Part shown: positions 25,674 through 34,950 of the stretch, one piece after another
Numbering within the stretch: position 1 is the first letter of the stretch
Layout of the letters: each line of letters starts with the position of its first letter
From: Labilibaculum euxinicum
Lineage (GTDB): Bacteria > Bacteroidota > Bacteroidia > Bacteroidales > Marinifilaceae
Assembly (NCBI RefSeq): GCF_009795715.1
Contig: NZ_WTCR01000004.1
Location: 1 to 64,000, forward strand
Direction of reading: 5' to 3'
DNA length: 64,000 bases
Position numbers and translations under genes: made by a program
The notes under the pieces: generated by a model
The model's database searches: none
Seen by the model: the letters and a program-made list of their open reading frames with translations, nothing else
What the model was told of the DNA's origin: nothing

Positions 25674-28600
25674 CTATATCTCAAAATAATCGCGCGGAGA
25701 TTTTCCGAAAAATTCTTTAAATCTTCGGCTAAAATAGGCAGGATTGGAAAATCCTGTTCGATAAGCTGCCTCGGAGATATTACATTTCCCATCAGAAATT
25801 AATTTCACAGCCTCTCTTAACCGAACAGTACGAACAAATTCAGTTGCCGAACAATCCGTTATTCTTTTCAATTTAATATGCAAAAGAGATCTGCTAATAC
25901 CCATTTCCTTTGTGATAAAAGAAACATCCATTGATGATTGATCTAAATTTTCAATGATCAGAGAAGTGAGACTCTCTACAAACTCACGGTCAGAATCAGA
26001 ATGCGTTATATCAGCAGGTGCAATAAAGGCATCTTTCTTAAATCGTTCAATAACATTCCTCCTGGTAGTTAGGATATTACAAATATTCTGACTTAATATA
26101 TGCGGGTAAAAAGGCTTCTCAATAAATAAATCAGCACCTGTTTTTAAGCCTATGTATTTATTATTGATTCCTCCTTTTGCCGTTAATAAAATTACTGGAA
26201 TATGCGATGTTTCAATATTTGTTTTTATCCTTTTCGTTAGCTCCAAACCGTCAATCCCAGGCATCATAACATCACTAATAATAAGTTCCGGAGTACATTC
26301 AGCAATTCGAGCCAGCCCCTCTTCACCACTTGAAGCCGTTGTTACATTATACTCCTCCTGAAGGCTTTCACGAATAAATTCAAGTAATTCCAGATTATCA
26401 TCAATGACCAAAATGGACGGCGAATTTTTTATTTGTTCCGATTTATCTGCCAAAACATAGCTCTTATGATCTTTTTCCATTTCAATATCCTCTAGAATAC
26501 TTCTCCTGCCGCAACAGTCTGTCAATTCATCATCAGAGTAATCCGATTCAGATACTGGTAGTGAAATCGTAAATTTAGTTCCCTCCTGAAGTTTACTTTC
26601 CACAACAATACTTCCTTTATGAAGAGTAACCAATCCCTTTACAAATGCCAATCCAATTCCCGATCCTGAATAAACTTTGACCTTATCTTCGGCTTGAAAA
26701 TACCTGTCAAAAATTTTATCAAGCTTATCGGATTCTATCCCATGTCCAGTATCTAACACCGACAACACAAGAGTCTGTTTCAATTCTTTATCTAAACAAA
26801 TTTCGTTTTGCACTTTTCCGGTCAGTCTGATTGAATCGCCCTTGTCTGTAAAGTTGAAAGCATTGGATAATAAATTAACAAGCACCTTTTCCATTTTAGA
26901 ATAATCAAACCACACTTCAGAATCAGAACCTTCTGTCTCAAGGATAAGATCAACACCTTTCATTTCAGCTGTAGTCGAAAATGATTCCTTCAAGTCTTGT
27001 AAAAGAGTATTAATACTGTTTTTGCTAACCTGCAATGTTTCTTTTCCCCGCTCTACCTTTCTAAAATCAAGCAGTTCATTTACAAGCCGCAATAATCTTT
27101 TTACATTTTTTTCAATTCCTATAAATTTCTGTTTGACCGAAAAACTGACATTCTCATTTTCAATCATGTTTGAAAGAGGACCAATAATTAGTGATAAAGG
27201 AGTTCTGAATTCATGCGAAATATTAGTGAAAAATTCAAGTTTTGCCTGATTCAACTCTACGGCATATTCTTTCTCGCGTCTTTCCAAATTAGCAATAGCC
27301 TTAGATTTTTGAATTCGCGAACCAACAAGATAAATACCGGCAAATATGAGACAAACAATAAAAAAATAAATTAAATAACCCCATATGGACAGATAAAATG
27401 GCGGTTTAACATGAATATTGATGGATCGTTGATGATCGCTCCATTCCGATTTATCGGTAGAAGCCTTAACATGAAGAGTATAATTTCCCGGACTAAGATT
27501 GGTATAGGTAGCAAACCCCCTATTTCCAACGTAATTCCATGATTTATCGAAATTCTCAAGGTAATAAGCATACTGACACTTACCTTGATTTTCATAGTTT
27601 AGTGCAGTATAACCTATCGTAAAAACATTTTCTTTATATTTTAAGTTGATTTCAGATGATCTGTTCAGTGATTTTTTAAGTGGTGAATTAACACCAGGAA
27701 CTACAACCTTATTGAATAGCTGCATTTCGGTAAACACTACATCCAGAGGTTTAGATTTAACTTCTTCTCCCGATTCATTAAATGAAACCATCCCATTATT
27801 TCCACCAAAATATATATTTCCTCGACTATTCTTATACGAAGCTCTGTAATTAAATTGTTCAAAAGGGATGCCTGAATCAAGATCAAATAAAATATATTTC
27901 TTTGTTTCAGGATTAAATTTAACCAAGCCCTTATCACTACTGGCCCAAAAATCACCATTTTCTTCTTCTTCCAAACTAAAAATCCACGAAACAGGAAACC
28001 CGTTATCTTTATTGAATCGAACCACTTTATCATTCGCTTCATCGTAATAGCAAAGTGCCTCATAAGAGTCGCCAATCCAAACCCTTTTTTTTGAATCTAT
28101 TTTCACAAAATTTATTCCTTTCAGAAAAGGAATCTTATCAAACTTAGATAGCGTTTGATCTTGTAAATGATAACGATACACCCCAGTAAATGATGAAATC
28201 CAAATGCAGTCACCAGCATCACACATATATTCGATTTGAATGCCTTCCAGTATTTCTTTAAAAAAAGGAGATATCGACTTGCTTATTGTATTATAAACTG
28301 CAGCACCATTACTAGTTGAGATATAGATCAGATTTCCCTTTTTCAAAAAATGATAAATATTATCGGAGGGTAATAATGGGTGATTTTTTGTTGTTATGTA
28401 TTCAAACCGACCTGTTTTAGTATTTAAAATATTAATCCCATGGGTATAGGTTCCAATCCATAATCTTTCGGGGGATTCAAAAATCAGACAATGCAGATTA
28501 TTAAAATTCAAGCCATTTCCTTCTGAACAACTTTGGAATTCCGTTATCTCTCCAGTTGAAATATTCATTTTATTCAGCCCCATATCTTCAAGGCCAATCC

Positions 28601-29711
28601 ATAAATCTCCTTTCTGATCTTCAACCAAACAACTAACTACATTACCTGATAAATCTCTTTTACCGGTTCCGGCCTTCCATTTCTTAAAAAACCTTGAATT
28701 AGAACACCATAAATTTATCCCCCCAAAATAGGATCCAAACCAAATATTTCCACATCTGTCCTTAAACGCATTGTATATCGGATTGGTATTGATTCCATCA
28801 GGATTGGTTAAATCAAATTGTTGACAAGTGAATTTCTCTGTGACTGGTGACCATACGCACAATCCGTTTTCGGTCCCCATCCAAACCCTTCCAATCGAAT
28901 CTTCAGCCAAACAATGAACCATATTGTGTAATATATGACGCGGACCTTTTTGCTCTTCTGAAAAATGAATGTACTGCCCATTTTCAGCATTAATTCTGCA
29001 AATTCCAGCATTTGAAGTTCCTACCCAAATATTACAATTATCCTCTAAAAAAAAAGCTAAAAATGAATCCTCCCGCAACTCACGGGGCAAGTCTATCCCC
29101 TTCACAAATTTCTTATTCCGATCAATAACATATATGATCGAATTCTCTGTTAAAGCTACAATTTTATTGTTTTTTTCCCTAACATCAACAATTCTCGTAT
29201 CCTTAGGTAAGACCGCAAATTTAATTTTATCTTCCAGATTTATACATTGGCCTCTTTCACCGTCAAAATATTTTAATTGCTGCTGAACACATAACCATGC
29301 ACCTCCTTCAGTTGGAACAATAATCTCCAGTCCCTTTATTTCATTTAATGGTTCATAGGGCTTAAAATATTCATTGTTAAAATCAAATTGATAGTACTTT
29401 CCTTTAATTGTTCTGCATACTAAAATTGTATCGCACAGCATAAAGATCTTATCACTCTGTATATCTGAATACTTACCATCATCAATACATTGGAAATTCT
29501 CAAATTTATTTCCATCAAACCGACATACAGCACTTCTTGTTGCCGCCCAGATAAAACCATCCTGATCTTGTGTTATACTCTTCACATATGATGATGGCAA
29601 TCCATCCACATTTGTATAATGAACAAATTTTAAGAAATCATTATCCGCTTGAGCTAAATTTCCCAAAGTTGAGCAAACGAAAGCAAAAACAATTAAAATC
29701 ATTCTATTCAT
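25674..29711 (-). CDS. Hybrid two-component regulator (HTCS) of PUL1
   Basis: 1345 residues from the ATG giving a signal sequence (MNRMILIVFAFVCSTLGNLA). An upstream in-frame start adds 14 residues without a better signal. The periplasmic sensor is two seven-bladed regulator propellers (repeats such as DGFIWAATRSAVCRFDG) plus a Y_Y_Y domain. A membrane helix lies at ~780-800, then HisKA with His ~835 in SHEFRTP, HATPase (~925-1045), a receiver with Asp ~1147 in ISDVMMPG, and a C-terminal AraC-type DNA-binding domain (~1240-1345). HTCS proteins bind an oligosaccharide in the periplasm and switch on the adjacent PUL. It lies beside the GH127 genes and most likely controls PUL1. Confidence 0.95.
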   Translation of the reverse strand: MNRMILIVFAFVCSTLGNLAQADNDFLKFVHYTNVDGLPSSYVKSITQDQDGFIWAATRSAVCRFDGNKFENFQCIDDGKYSDIQSDKIFMLCDTILVCRTIKGKYYQFDFNNEYFKPYEPLNEIKGLEIIVPTEGGAWLCVQQQLKYFDGERGQCINLEDKIKFAVLPKDTRIVDVREKNNKIVALTENSIIYVIDRNKKFVKGIDLPRELREDSFLAFFLEDNCNIWVGTSNAGICRINAENGQYIHFSEEQKGPRHILHNMVHCLAEDSIGRVWMGTENGLCVWSPVTEKFTCQQFDLTNPDGINTNPIYNAFKDRCGNIWFGSYFGGINLWCSNSRFFKKWKAGTGKRDLSGNVVSCLVEDQKGDLWIGLEDMGLNKMNISTGEITEFQSCSEGNGLNFNNLHCLIFESPERLWIGTYTHGINILNTKTGRFEYITTKNHPLLPSDNIYHFLKKGNLIYISTSNGAAVYNTISKSISPFFKEILEGIQIEYMCDAGDCIWISSFTGVYRYHLQDQTLSKFDKIPFLKGINFVKIDSKKRVWIGDSYEALCYYDEANDKVVRFNKDNGFPVSWIFSLEEEENGDFWASSDKGLVKFNPETKKYILFDLDSGIPFEQFNYRASYKNSRGNIYFGGNNGMVSFNESGEEVKSKPLDVVFTEMQLFNKVVVPGVNSPLKKSLNRSSEINLKYKENVFTIGYTALNYENQGKCQYAYYLENFDKSWNYVGNRGFATYTNLSPGNYTLHVKASTDKSEWSDHQRSINIHVKPPFYLSIWGYLIYFFIVCLIFAGIYLVGSRIQKSKAIANLERREKEYAVELNQAKLEFFTNISHEFRTPLSLIIGPLSNMIENENVSFSVKQKFIGIEKNVKRLLRLVNELLDFRKVERGKETLQVSKNSINTLLQDLKESFSTTAEMKGVDLILETEGSDSEVWFDYSKMEKVLVNLLSNAFNFTDKGDSIRLTGKVQNEICLDKELKQTLVLSVLDTGHGIESDKLDKIFDRYFQAEDKVKVYSGSGIGLAFVKGLVTLHKGSIVVESKLQEGTKFTISLPVSESDYSDDELTDCCGRRSILEDIEMEKDHKSYVLADKSEQIKNSPSILVIDDNLELLEFIRESLQEEYNVTTASSGEEGLARIAECTPELIISDVMMPGIDGLELTKRIKTNIETSHIPVILLTAKGGINNKYIGLKTGADLFIEKPFYPHILSQNICNILTTRRNVIERFKKDAFIAPADITHSDSDREFVESLTSLIIENLDQSSMDVSFITKEMGISRSLLHIKLKRITDCSATEFVRTVRLREAVKLISDGKCNISEAAYRTGFSNPAYFSRRFKEFFGKSPRDYFEI

Positions 29712-29892
29712 ACAAATAAATATTATTTTAATAAAAGCCCTAACACCCCACATAACTACTTAAACACAAGACTTTAAATTAGAATTTAAAGGTACTAAAT
29801 ACGTTTTAAAACATAGTAATTTTCCTAAATCTTTTACCCACTGTTTCTAATATAGATATATTCTTTCTACAGCGGGAAATAAAACACCTATA

Positions 29893-29900
29893 TAAGTTTG
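29893..29900 (+). promoter_or_regulatory. Candidate Bacteroidota -7 element for the M24 peptidase
   Basis: TAAGTTTG matches TAnnTTTG. It lies 83 bp upstream of the ATG at 29983. No clear -33 TTTG is seen at the usual distance, so the call is tentative. Confidence 0.35.
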
Positions 29901-29982
29901 GTACACATTTGTTGTAGTTGTGAATTTGAATTTTTATTTACTTTACATAGAATCTACATCAAGCTCATTTGAAAATATAAAC

Positions 29983-31041
29983 ATGGAAAGAATACAAAAA
30001 ACACTTCGGCTATTAGAAGAACAGGATATTGATGCTTTACTGGTTACCTCCGAATCAAATGTTACCTATTTATCGGGTTTCACAGGAGATTCATCACGCT
30101 TGCTCATAGGAAAACAATCTTGTTATCTGATAACTGACCCCAGATATACTGAACAGGCTAAAAATGAATGCCATAAGAATATAACTGTATTTGAATGGAT
30201 TAACGACAAGAGATACAATTCTTTGACTTATGATTTTCTCATTAAATCCTTACTCATTCAAAGAATTGGGTTTGAAAGTAATCATATCACATTTCAGGAA
30301 TATTCTGAAATTAATGGTGAAAAAGTTCCTACTCAAAATTTAGTAGAACAGATTCGCATTATAAAATCCAAAGATGAAATTGAAAATCTGAGAAAAGCCA
30401 GCCAAATTTCCGATAAGGCACTTGAAAACACACTCTCTTCAATAAAAGAAGGAGTTATGGAAATTGATATCGTTGCTGAACTTGAATACAACCTTAAAAA
30501 GTGCGGCGCAGATAATCTTTCTTTTGAAACAATGGTTTTGTCAGGAAAAAGAACTTCCCTGTTACATGGGAAACCAGGTAAAAAACGTGTCGGAAATGGT
30601 GATTTAATCCTGTTCGATTTTGGAGCTTTATACAATGGCTATCATGCAGATATAAGCCGAAGTTTTGTTCTGGGACAAGCAAACGATCAGCAAAGAGAAA
30701 TTTACGATTGTATAAATAATGCCGGCAAACTAGCCATCAATTCAATAAAAGACGGCGTTGAGGGAAAAGAAATTGCTGAAATGGTCCGAAAACAAATACC
30801 TTCTAAATATTTAGAATATTATTATCCGGGAATTGGTCATGGAGTTGGATTAGACATACATGAACCCCCTTTTATCAGAGACGATGCATCATTTACATTT
30901 CAATCGGGCATGGTGATCACAATGGAACCTGGAATCTATATCCCCGAATGGGGTGGCTTGCGTATTGAAGACTCTCTATTGGTAACAAAGGATGGATGCG
31001 AACCTCTCAATTTATTCGAACGAAATTTAATTGAATTGTGA
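29983..31041 (+). CDS. M24 aminopeptidase P family (Xaa-Pro peptidase)
   Basis: 352 residues from MERIQKTLRLLEEQDIDALL. I prefer this start because the family begins here; the 21 residues upstream do not look like protein. A creatinase-type N-terminal domain (~1-125) precedes the pita-bread M24 catalytic domain. Metal ligands visible are Asp in LFDFGALYNGYHADISRSF, His in GIGHGVGLDIHEPP and Glu in TMEPGIY and GGLRIEDS. These enzymes remove the first residue when proline is second. There is no signal peptide, so it is cytosolic. It is divergent from the PUL1 HTCS, and could finish proline-rich peptides imported by PUL1 or simply be housekeeping. Confidence 0.92.
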   Translation: MERIQKTLRLLEEQDIDALLVTSESNVTYLSGFTGDSSRLLIGKQSCYLITDPRYTEQAKNECHKNITVFEWINDKRYNSLTYDFLIKSLLIQRIGFESNHITFQEYSEINGEKVPTQNLVEQIRIIKSKDEIENLRKASQISDKALENTLSSIKEGVMEIDIVAELEYNLKKCGADNLSFETMVLSGKRTSLLHGKPGKKRVGNGDLILFDFGALYNGYHADISRSFVLGQANDQQREIYDCINNAGKLAINSIKDGVEGKEIAEMVRKQIPSKYLEYYYPGIGHGVGLDIHEPPFIRDDASFTFQSGMVITMEPGIYIPEWGGLRIEDSLLVTKDGCEPLNLFERNLIEL

Positions 31042-31071
31042 ACTAATTCACTCTTACAAGTATACAAAATA

Positions 31072-31096
31072 GGCTGAATCAGTAACAGATTCAGCC
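31072..31096. terminator. Bidirectional terminator between M24 peptidase and galM
   Basis: GGCTGAATC (31072-31080) and GATTCAGCC (31088-31096) are perfect 9-bp arms with a 7-nt loop. TGTTTCAC follows on plus, and TATTTTG follows on minus. It sits between convergent genes. Confidence 0.75.
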
Positions 31097-31119
31097 TGTT
31101 TCACTATACTAACTAAAAA

Positions 31120-32241
31120 CTATTTACTTGAAAATTTATAGATACAAATTGAATAATACTCTTCGCCAGGCTTAACTGTCACATCAGGAAAGTTTGCCTG
31201 ATTTGGGCTATCTGGGAAATGTTGTGTTTCCAAACAAAATGCAGTTCGGAAATCATATTTCTTATTCCCTTTACCAACAACTCCATCTAAAAAATTACCG
31301 CCATAAAACTGAATTCCAGGTTCAATGGTATAAACTTCAAGAATTCTTCCCGATGACGGCTCAACAACTTTTGCCGCTAAAGTCAGCTTTTCGTCTGATT
31401 TATTCAACACCCAATTGTGGTCGTAACCTTTACCGTAGGTTAACTGCGTTTCATCATTATCAACCCGTTCACCAATAGCGGTTAAATTGTTAAAATCGAA
31501 TGCGGTCCCTTTTACAGGTAAAATTTCACCTGTTGGAATTAAACCGGCATCCACAGGAGTGAAAGAATCAGCATTGATCATTAACTGATGATCGTTAATT
31601 GTTCCTGCTCCTGCTCCTTTAAGATTAAAATAAGTATGATTGGTAAGATTTAGAACCGTAAGCTTATCTGTTGTTCCAAAGTATTCGATTTTTAATTCGT
31701 TATCATCTGTAAACTGATATTTTACTTTTACATCAACATTACCAGGGTATCCTCCGTCCATATCGGCTGAATGCAGGCTAAATTCCAAAGTTTGCTTATC
31801 AATTTGATTCACATCCCAAATTTGTCGGTAAAAACCATTTGATCCACCATGCAAATGATTCTCTCCATTGTTTGCTTCAAGCTGATATTCTATTCCATCC
31901 AGAGAGAATTTAGCCTGACCAATTCGGTTTCCATAACGACCTATTGTTCCCCCAAAAAAATATTCTTTTTTATCTATAAAATCCTTTCCTGTTCCATATC
32001 CAACAGCAACATCAGCAAAATTTCCGTTTTTATCCGGCACCCATAAACTAACAACTCTTGCTCCAAAATTTGTTAACTGACAAACCAGACCATTCTTATT
32101 CGTTAAAGTAAAAAGTTCAACCTTTTTTCCATTATAATCACAAGAAAAATCTGTTTCAGAAATCAATTCCTTTTTTTGCGGCTTCTGACAACTCATCATA
32201 ACAGGAATAATTACAACACATAACACATTTAATAGTTTCAT
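31120..32241 (-). CDS. galM: Aldose 1-epimerase (mutarotase) lipoprotein
   Basis: 373 residues with a lipoprotein signal (VMMSCQKP). The GalM beta-sandwich has GGTIGRYGNRIGQAKF, the catalytic His region GENHLHGGSNGF, NLTNHTYFNLKG and the C-terminal Glu region FCLETQHFPDSPN. It interconverts alpha and beta anomers of free sugars, here probably L-arabinose released in the periplasm, as the lipid anchor implies an extracytoplasmic site. It lies after araB but behind a terminator, so it may be made from read-through or a weak promoter in the 180-bp gap. Confidence 0.93.
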   Translation of the reverse strand: MKLLNVLCVVIIPVMMSCQKPQKKELISETDFSCDYNGKKVELFTLTNKNGLVCQLTNFGARVVSLWVPDKNGNFADVAVGYGTGKDFIDKKEYFFGGTIGRYGNRIGQAKFSLDGIEYQLEANNGENHLHGGSNGFYRQIWDVNQIDKQTLEFSLHSADMDGGYPGNVDVKVKYQFTDDNELKIEYFGTTDKLTVLNLTNHTYFNLKGAGAGTINDHQLMINADSFTPVDAGLIPTGEILPVKGTAFDFNNLTAIGERVDNDETQLTYGKGYDHNWVLNKSDEKLTLAAKVVEPSSGRILEVYTIEPGIQFYGGNFLDGVVGKGNKKYDFRTAFCLETQHFPDSPNQANFPDVTVKPGEEYYSICIYKFSSK

Positions 32242-32370
32242 AATATTTAGTTTATTGTTATCAATTTCTTCTCATTGCATAAATCCTGAAAAGATCAATA
32301 TTAATCGATTCTAAATTCACCACTAATTTTTAAATGAAGCTTGCATAAACTCCGAAATGTTACAAAAAAA

Positions 32371-32406
32371 ACCGAGAGAATGGAACTTAACATTTCCCCC
32401 CTCGGT
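32371..32406 (-). terminator. Terminator after araB
   Basis: ACCGAG (32371-32376) pairs with CTCGGT (32401-32406), extended by AAA/TTT flanks. On the minus strand eight T follow the stem. It lies 16 bp past the araB stop. Confidence 0.7.
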
Positions 32407-32421
32407 TTCCCGCTAACTAAT

Positions 32422-34134
32422 CTAACTAATTTGTCCTATTGTTTCAACTATTTTATCTTTTCCAAACAATTCCTGCTCGGTGAAAGTTCCTAATTTTACA
32501 TACTTTTCGTAAATCTCCAGATACTTTTTAGCGTGATCCGGATTAGGTATGTATTCCATATCAAAACCTTGCCCCATTGCTTTTTGAGCTTCTCCTACTG
32601 TTTTGTATACTCCGGCAGCAACAGCAGCAAACATTGCTGCACCGCAAGCACATGTCTGCTCGGTACGCGCAATTTTTATCGGCATATTCAATACATTTGC
32701 TAAAGTCTGCATCACAAAAGGTGACTTCTTGGCTACTCCACCTAAACCAATAATTCCTTTAATCTCAACACCTTCACGAACAAATCGATCGACAATAGCT
32801 TTTGACCCAAAAGCAGTTGCTTCCACCAATGCTCTAAAAATACGAGGTGCCGAAGAACCCAAAGTTAAACCCGCAATAGAACCTGTTACCTCCTGACTTG
32901 CATCTGGAGTGCGTCGTCCGTTCATCCAATCAACTGCCACAATTGTAGATTCTTCAATTGAAATTTTTTCAGCTTCTTTACTTAACTCCGGAATAATCTT
33001 CGAGATAGCTTCCTCAATCAATTTTTCACGGGTTTCCTCATCAATCAAAGTCGTTTTTGAAAGGATATTTTCGATTGGCCAGGCAACAACATTTTTAAAC
33101 CATGCATACAAATCACCAAAAGCTGATTGCCCTGCTTCCAACCCAACATAACCGGGAATTACCGAACCATCTACTTGTCCGCAAATACCAGGAATTAATT
33201 TATCACCAATCTGATCGTAAGAAGCGATCATGATATCGCAGGTTGAAGTTCCTATTGCCCGTGCCAATACGTTTGGAGTTACCTCTCCTCCAACAGCACC
33301 CATATGACAATCAAATGCTCCAACTCCAACAGCTACATCGGTGCTTATACCCAAACGTTCAGCCCATTCAGGAGAAATCTTTCCCACAGAAATATCACTC
33401 GTATAAGTTTCATCATATAACTGATCGCGGTAACCTTTTAACAAAGGATCGAGACTGGTCAAAAATTCCTCTGAAGGCAATCCATTCCATAACTCATGCC
33501 ACATCGCTTTATGACCTGCAGAACATCGGCTGCGCACCACTTCTGTTGGCTTCTGTTTTCCTGTTAATACCGCCGACATCCAATCGCAATGTTCTATCCA
33601 GGAAACTGCTTTATCCCGTATGGATTCATCTTCACGCAATACGTGCAGCATTTTTGCCCACACCCATTCCGAAGAATATATTCCACCTTCATATTGAGAA
33701 TAATCAATATCCCATTTTTTCACCAATTCGTTAATTTCGGCAGCTTCCTTAACAGCAGTATGATCCTTCCACAATACAAACATTGCATTCGGATTTTCTG
33801 CATATTCAGGCAATAAAGCCAAAGGAGTGCCATTCTCATCCGTCAACACAGGAGTACTTCCTGTAGTATCAAATGAAAGCCCCACCAGACTTCCGGCAAC
33901 CCCTTTTGGCGATTTTTCCAGAGCATCTTTAATCAAATACTCCATAACTTCTATATAATCCAATGGATGTTGGCGATATTGATTCTTTACAGGATCACAA
34001 TACTTACCTTCCATCCATCGGGGATAATTCATAACCGACGATGCAATTTCTTCTCCGGTTGCAACATCAACAACAACAGCCCTTCCTGAATCTGAACCAT
34101 AATCAAGACCTATTACATATTTCTTTGCACTCAT
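32422..34134 (-). CDS. araB: L-ribulokinase
   Basis: 570 residues, the full length for AraB of the FGGY kinase family. The N-terminal phosphate-binding motif is YVIGLDYGSDSGRAVVVD. Family landmarks are GLSFDTTGSTPVL, GAFDCHMGAVGG, AIGTSTCDIM, VDWMNGRRTPDA and the C-terminal ADP site IIGLGGVAKKSPFVMQTLAN. It phosphorylates L-ribulose to L-ribulose-5-phosphate in the cytosol, the second step of arabinose catabolism. It starts 38 bp after araD and shares its operon. Confidence 0.97.
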   Translation of the reverse strand: MSAKKYVIGLDYGSDSGRAVVVDVATGEEIASSVMNYPRWMEGKYCDPVKNQYRQHPLDYIEVMEYLIKDALEKSPKGVAGSLVGLSFDTTGSTPVLTDENGTPLALLPEYAENPNAMFVLWKDHTAVKEAAEINELVKKWDIDYSQYEGGIYSSEWVWAKMLHVLREDESIRDKAVSWIEHCDWMSAVLTGKQKPTEVVRSRCSAGHKAMWHELWNGLPSEEFLTSLDPLLKGYRDQLYDETYTSDISVGKISPEWAERLGISTDVAVGVGAFDCHMGAVGGEVTPNVLARAIGTSTCDIMIASYDQIGDKLIPGICGQVDGSVIPGYVGLEAGQSAFGDLYAWFKNVVAWPIENILSKTTLIDEETREKLIEEAISKIIPELSKEAEKISIEESTIVAVDWMNGRRTPDASQEVTGSIAGLTLGSSAPRIFRALVEATAFGSKAIVDRFVREGVEIKGIIGLGGVAKKSPFVMQTLANVLNMPIKIARTEQTCACGAAMFAAVAAGVYKTVGEAQKAMGQGFDMEYIPNPDHAKKYLEIYEKYVKLGTFTEQELFGKDKIVETIGQIS

Positions 34135-34172
34135 AAACTGTATTTTTAATCATTAAATCAAAGCAGTTTTAC

Positions 34173-34859
34173 CTACTGACCGTAATATGAATCTTTACCA
34201 TGTTTGCGACTAAAATGCTTATCAGTCAGAAGAGAATTCATTGAGGCATTTGGCTGAATGATTTTTGCTATGAAAGCCATTTTGGCCAGCTCCTCTAAAA
34301 CAACACTATTGTGAACAGCATCATTTGCATTTTTCCCCCAGGTAAACGGACCATGATTTTTAACAATCACACCAGGAACATGCATCGGATTCAATTCTTT
34401 AAATGCTTCAATTATTACGGTGCCTGTTTCTTTTTCATAAGCTCCCTTTACCTCAGCTTCATTCATATCCCGTGTACAAGGAATCTGTCCGTTAAAATAA
34501 TCAGCATGTGTAGTTCCTAGTATTGGAATCCCAATTCCTGCTTGTGACCATCCGGTTGCATAAGTTGAATGAGTATGAACAATTCCGCCTATCTCTTTAA
34601 AACTTTTATACAGCTCAAGATGAGTAGGCGTATCTGACGAAGGACGTAATTTGCCTTCTACAACATTCCCGTCCAAATCAACCACAACCATGTCTTCACT
34701 CTTCATTTCGGAATAGGAAACACCACTTGGTTTTATTACAACCAAACCATTTTCCCGGTCAATAGCGCTTACATTTCCCCATGTAAAAAGTACCAATCCA
34801 TATTGCACCAATTCAAGATTGGCTTTAAAAACCTCTTCTTTTAACTTATTTAAGTCCAT
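34173..34859 (-). CDS. araD: L-ribulose-5-phosphate 4-epimerase
   Basis: 228 residues of the class II aldolase/adducin fold. Zinc-binding histidines are seen in [15 protein letters not shown] and GTTHADYF, with a third in the [11 protein letters not shown] stretch. Substrate-phosphate residues lie in TWGNVSA and KPSGVSY. It converts L-ribulose-5-phosphate to D-xylulose-5-phosphate, feeding the pentose phosphate pathway. It is located between the symporter and araB. The start [20 protein letters not shown] is the family's normal N-terminus. Confidence 0.97.
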   Translation of the reverse strand: MDLNKLKEEVFKANLELVQYGLVLFTWGNVSAIDRENGLVVIKPSGVSYSEMKSEDMVVVDLDGNVVEGKLRPSSDTPTHLELYKSFKEIGGIVHTHSTYATGWSQAGIGIPILGTTHADYFNGQIPCTRDMNEAEVKGAYEKETGTVIIEAFKELNPMHVPGVIVKNHGPFTWGKNANDAVHNSVVLEELAKMAFIAKIIQPNASMNSLLTDKHFSRKHGKDSYYGQ

Positions 34860-34873
34860 TATTCGAATTTTAA

Positions 34874-34928
34874 AAATTGCCTGATAGTTTTTAACCTTAC
34901 CATATTTAACTCAACTACCAGGCAATTT
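34874..34928 (-). other. Intercistronic hairpin between symporter and araD
   Basis: AAATTGCCTGATAGT (34874-34888) pairs with ACTACCAGGCAATTT (34914-34928) with one mismatch. It fills the gap after the symporter stop and ends 15 bp before the araD start. On minus the tail is TTAAAATT, a weak T-run, so it could be an RNA-processing or stability element or a leaky terminator. Confidence 0.6.
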
Positions 34929-34950
34929 AATTCACACCTATTATATTATT

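Noticed and set aside
29712-29753. Upstream start for the PUL1 HTCS
   Set aside because: It adds 14 residues before a complete signal sequence.
29920-29982. Upstream start for the M24 peptidase
   Set aside because: The family N-terminus begins at MERIQKTLRL; the added residues are AT-driven and sit in the leader.
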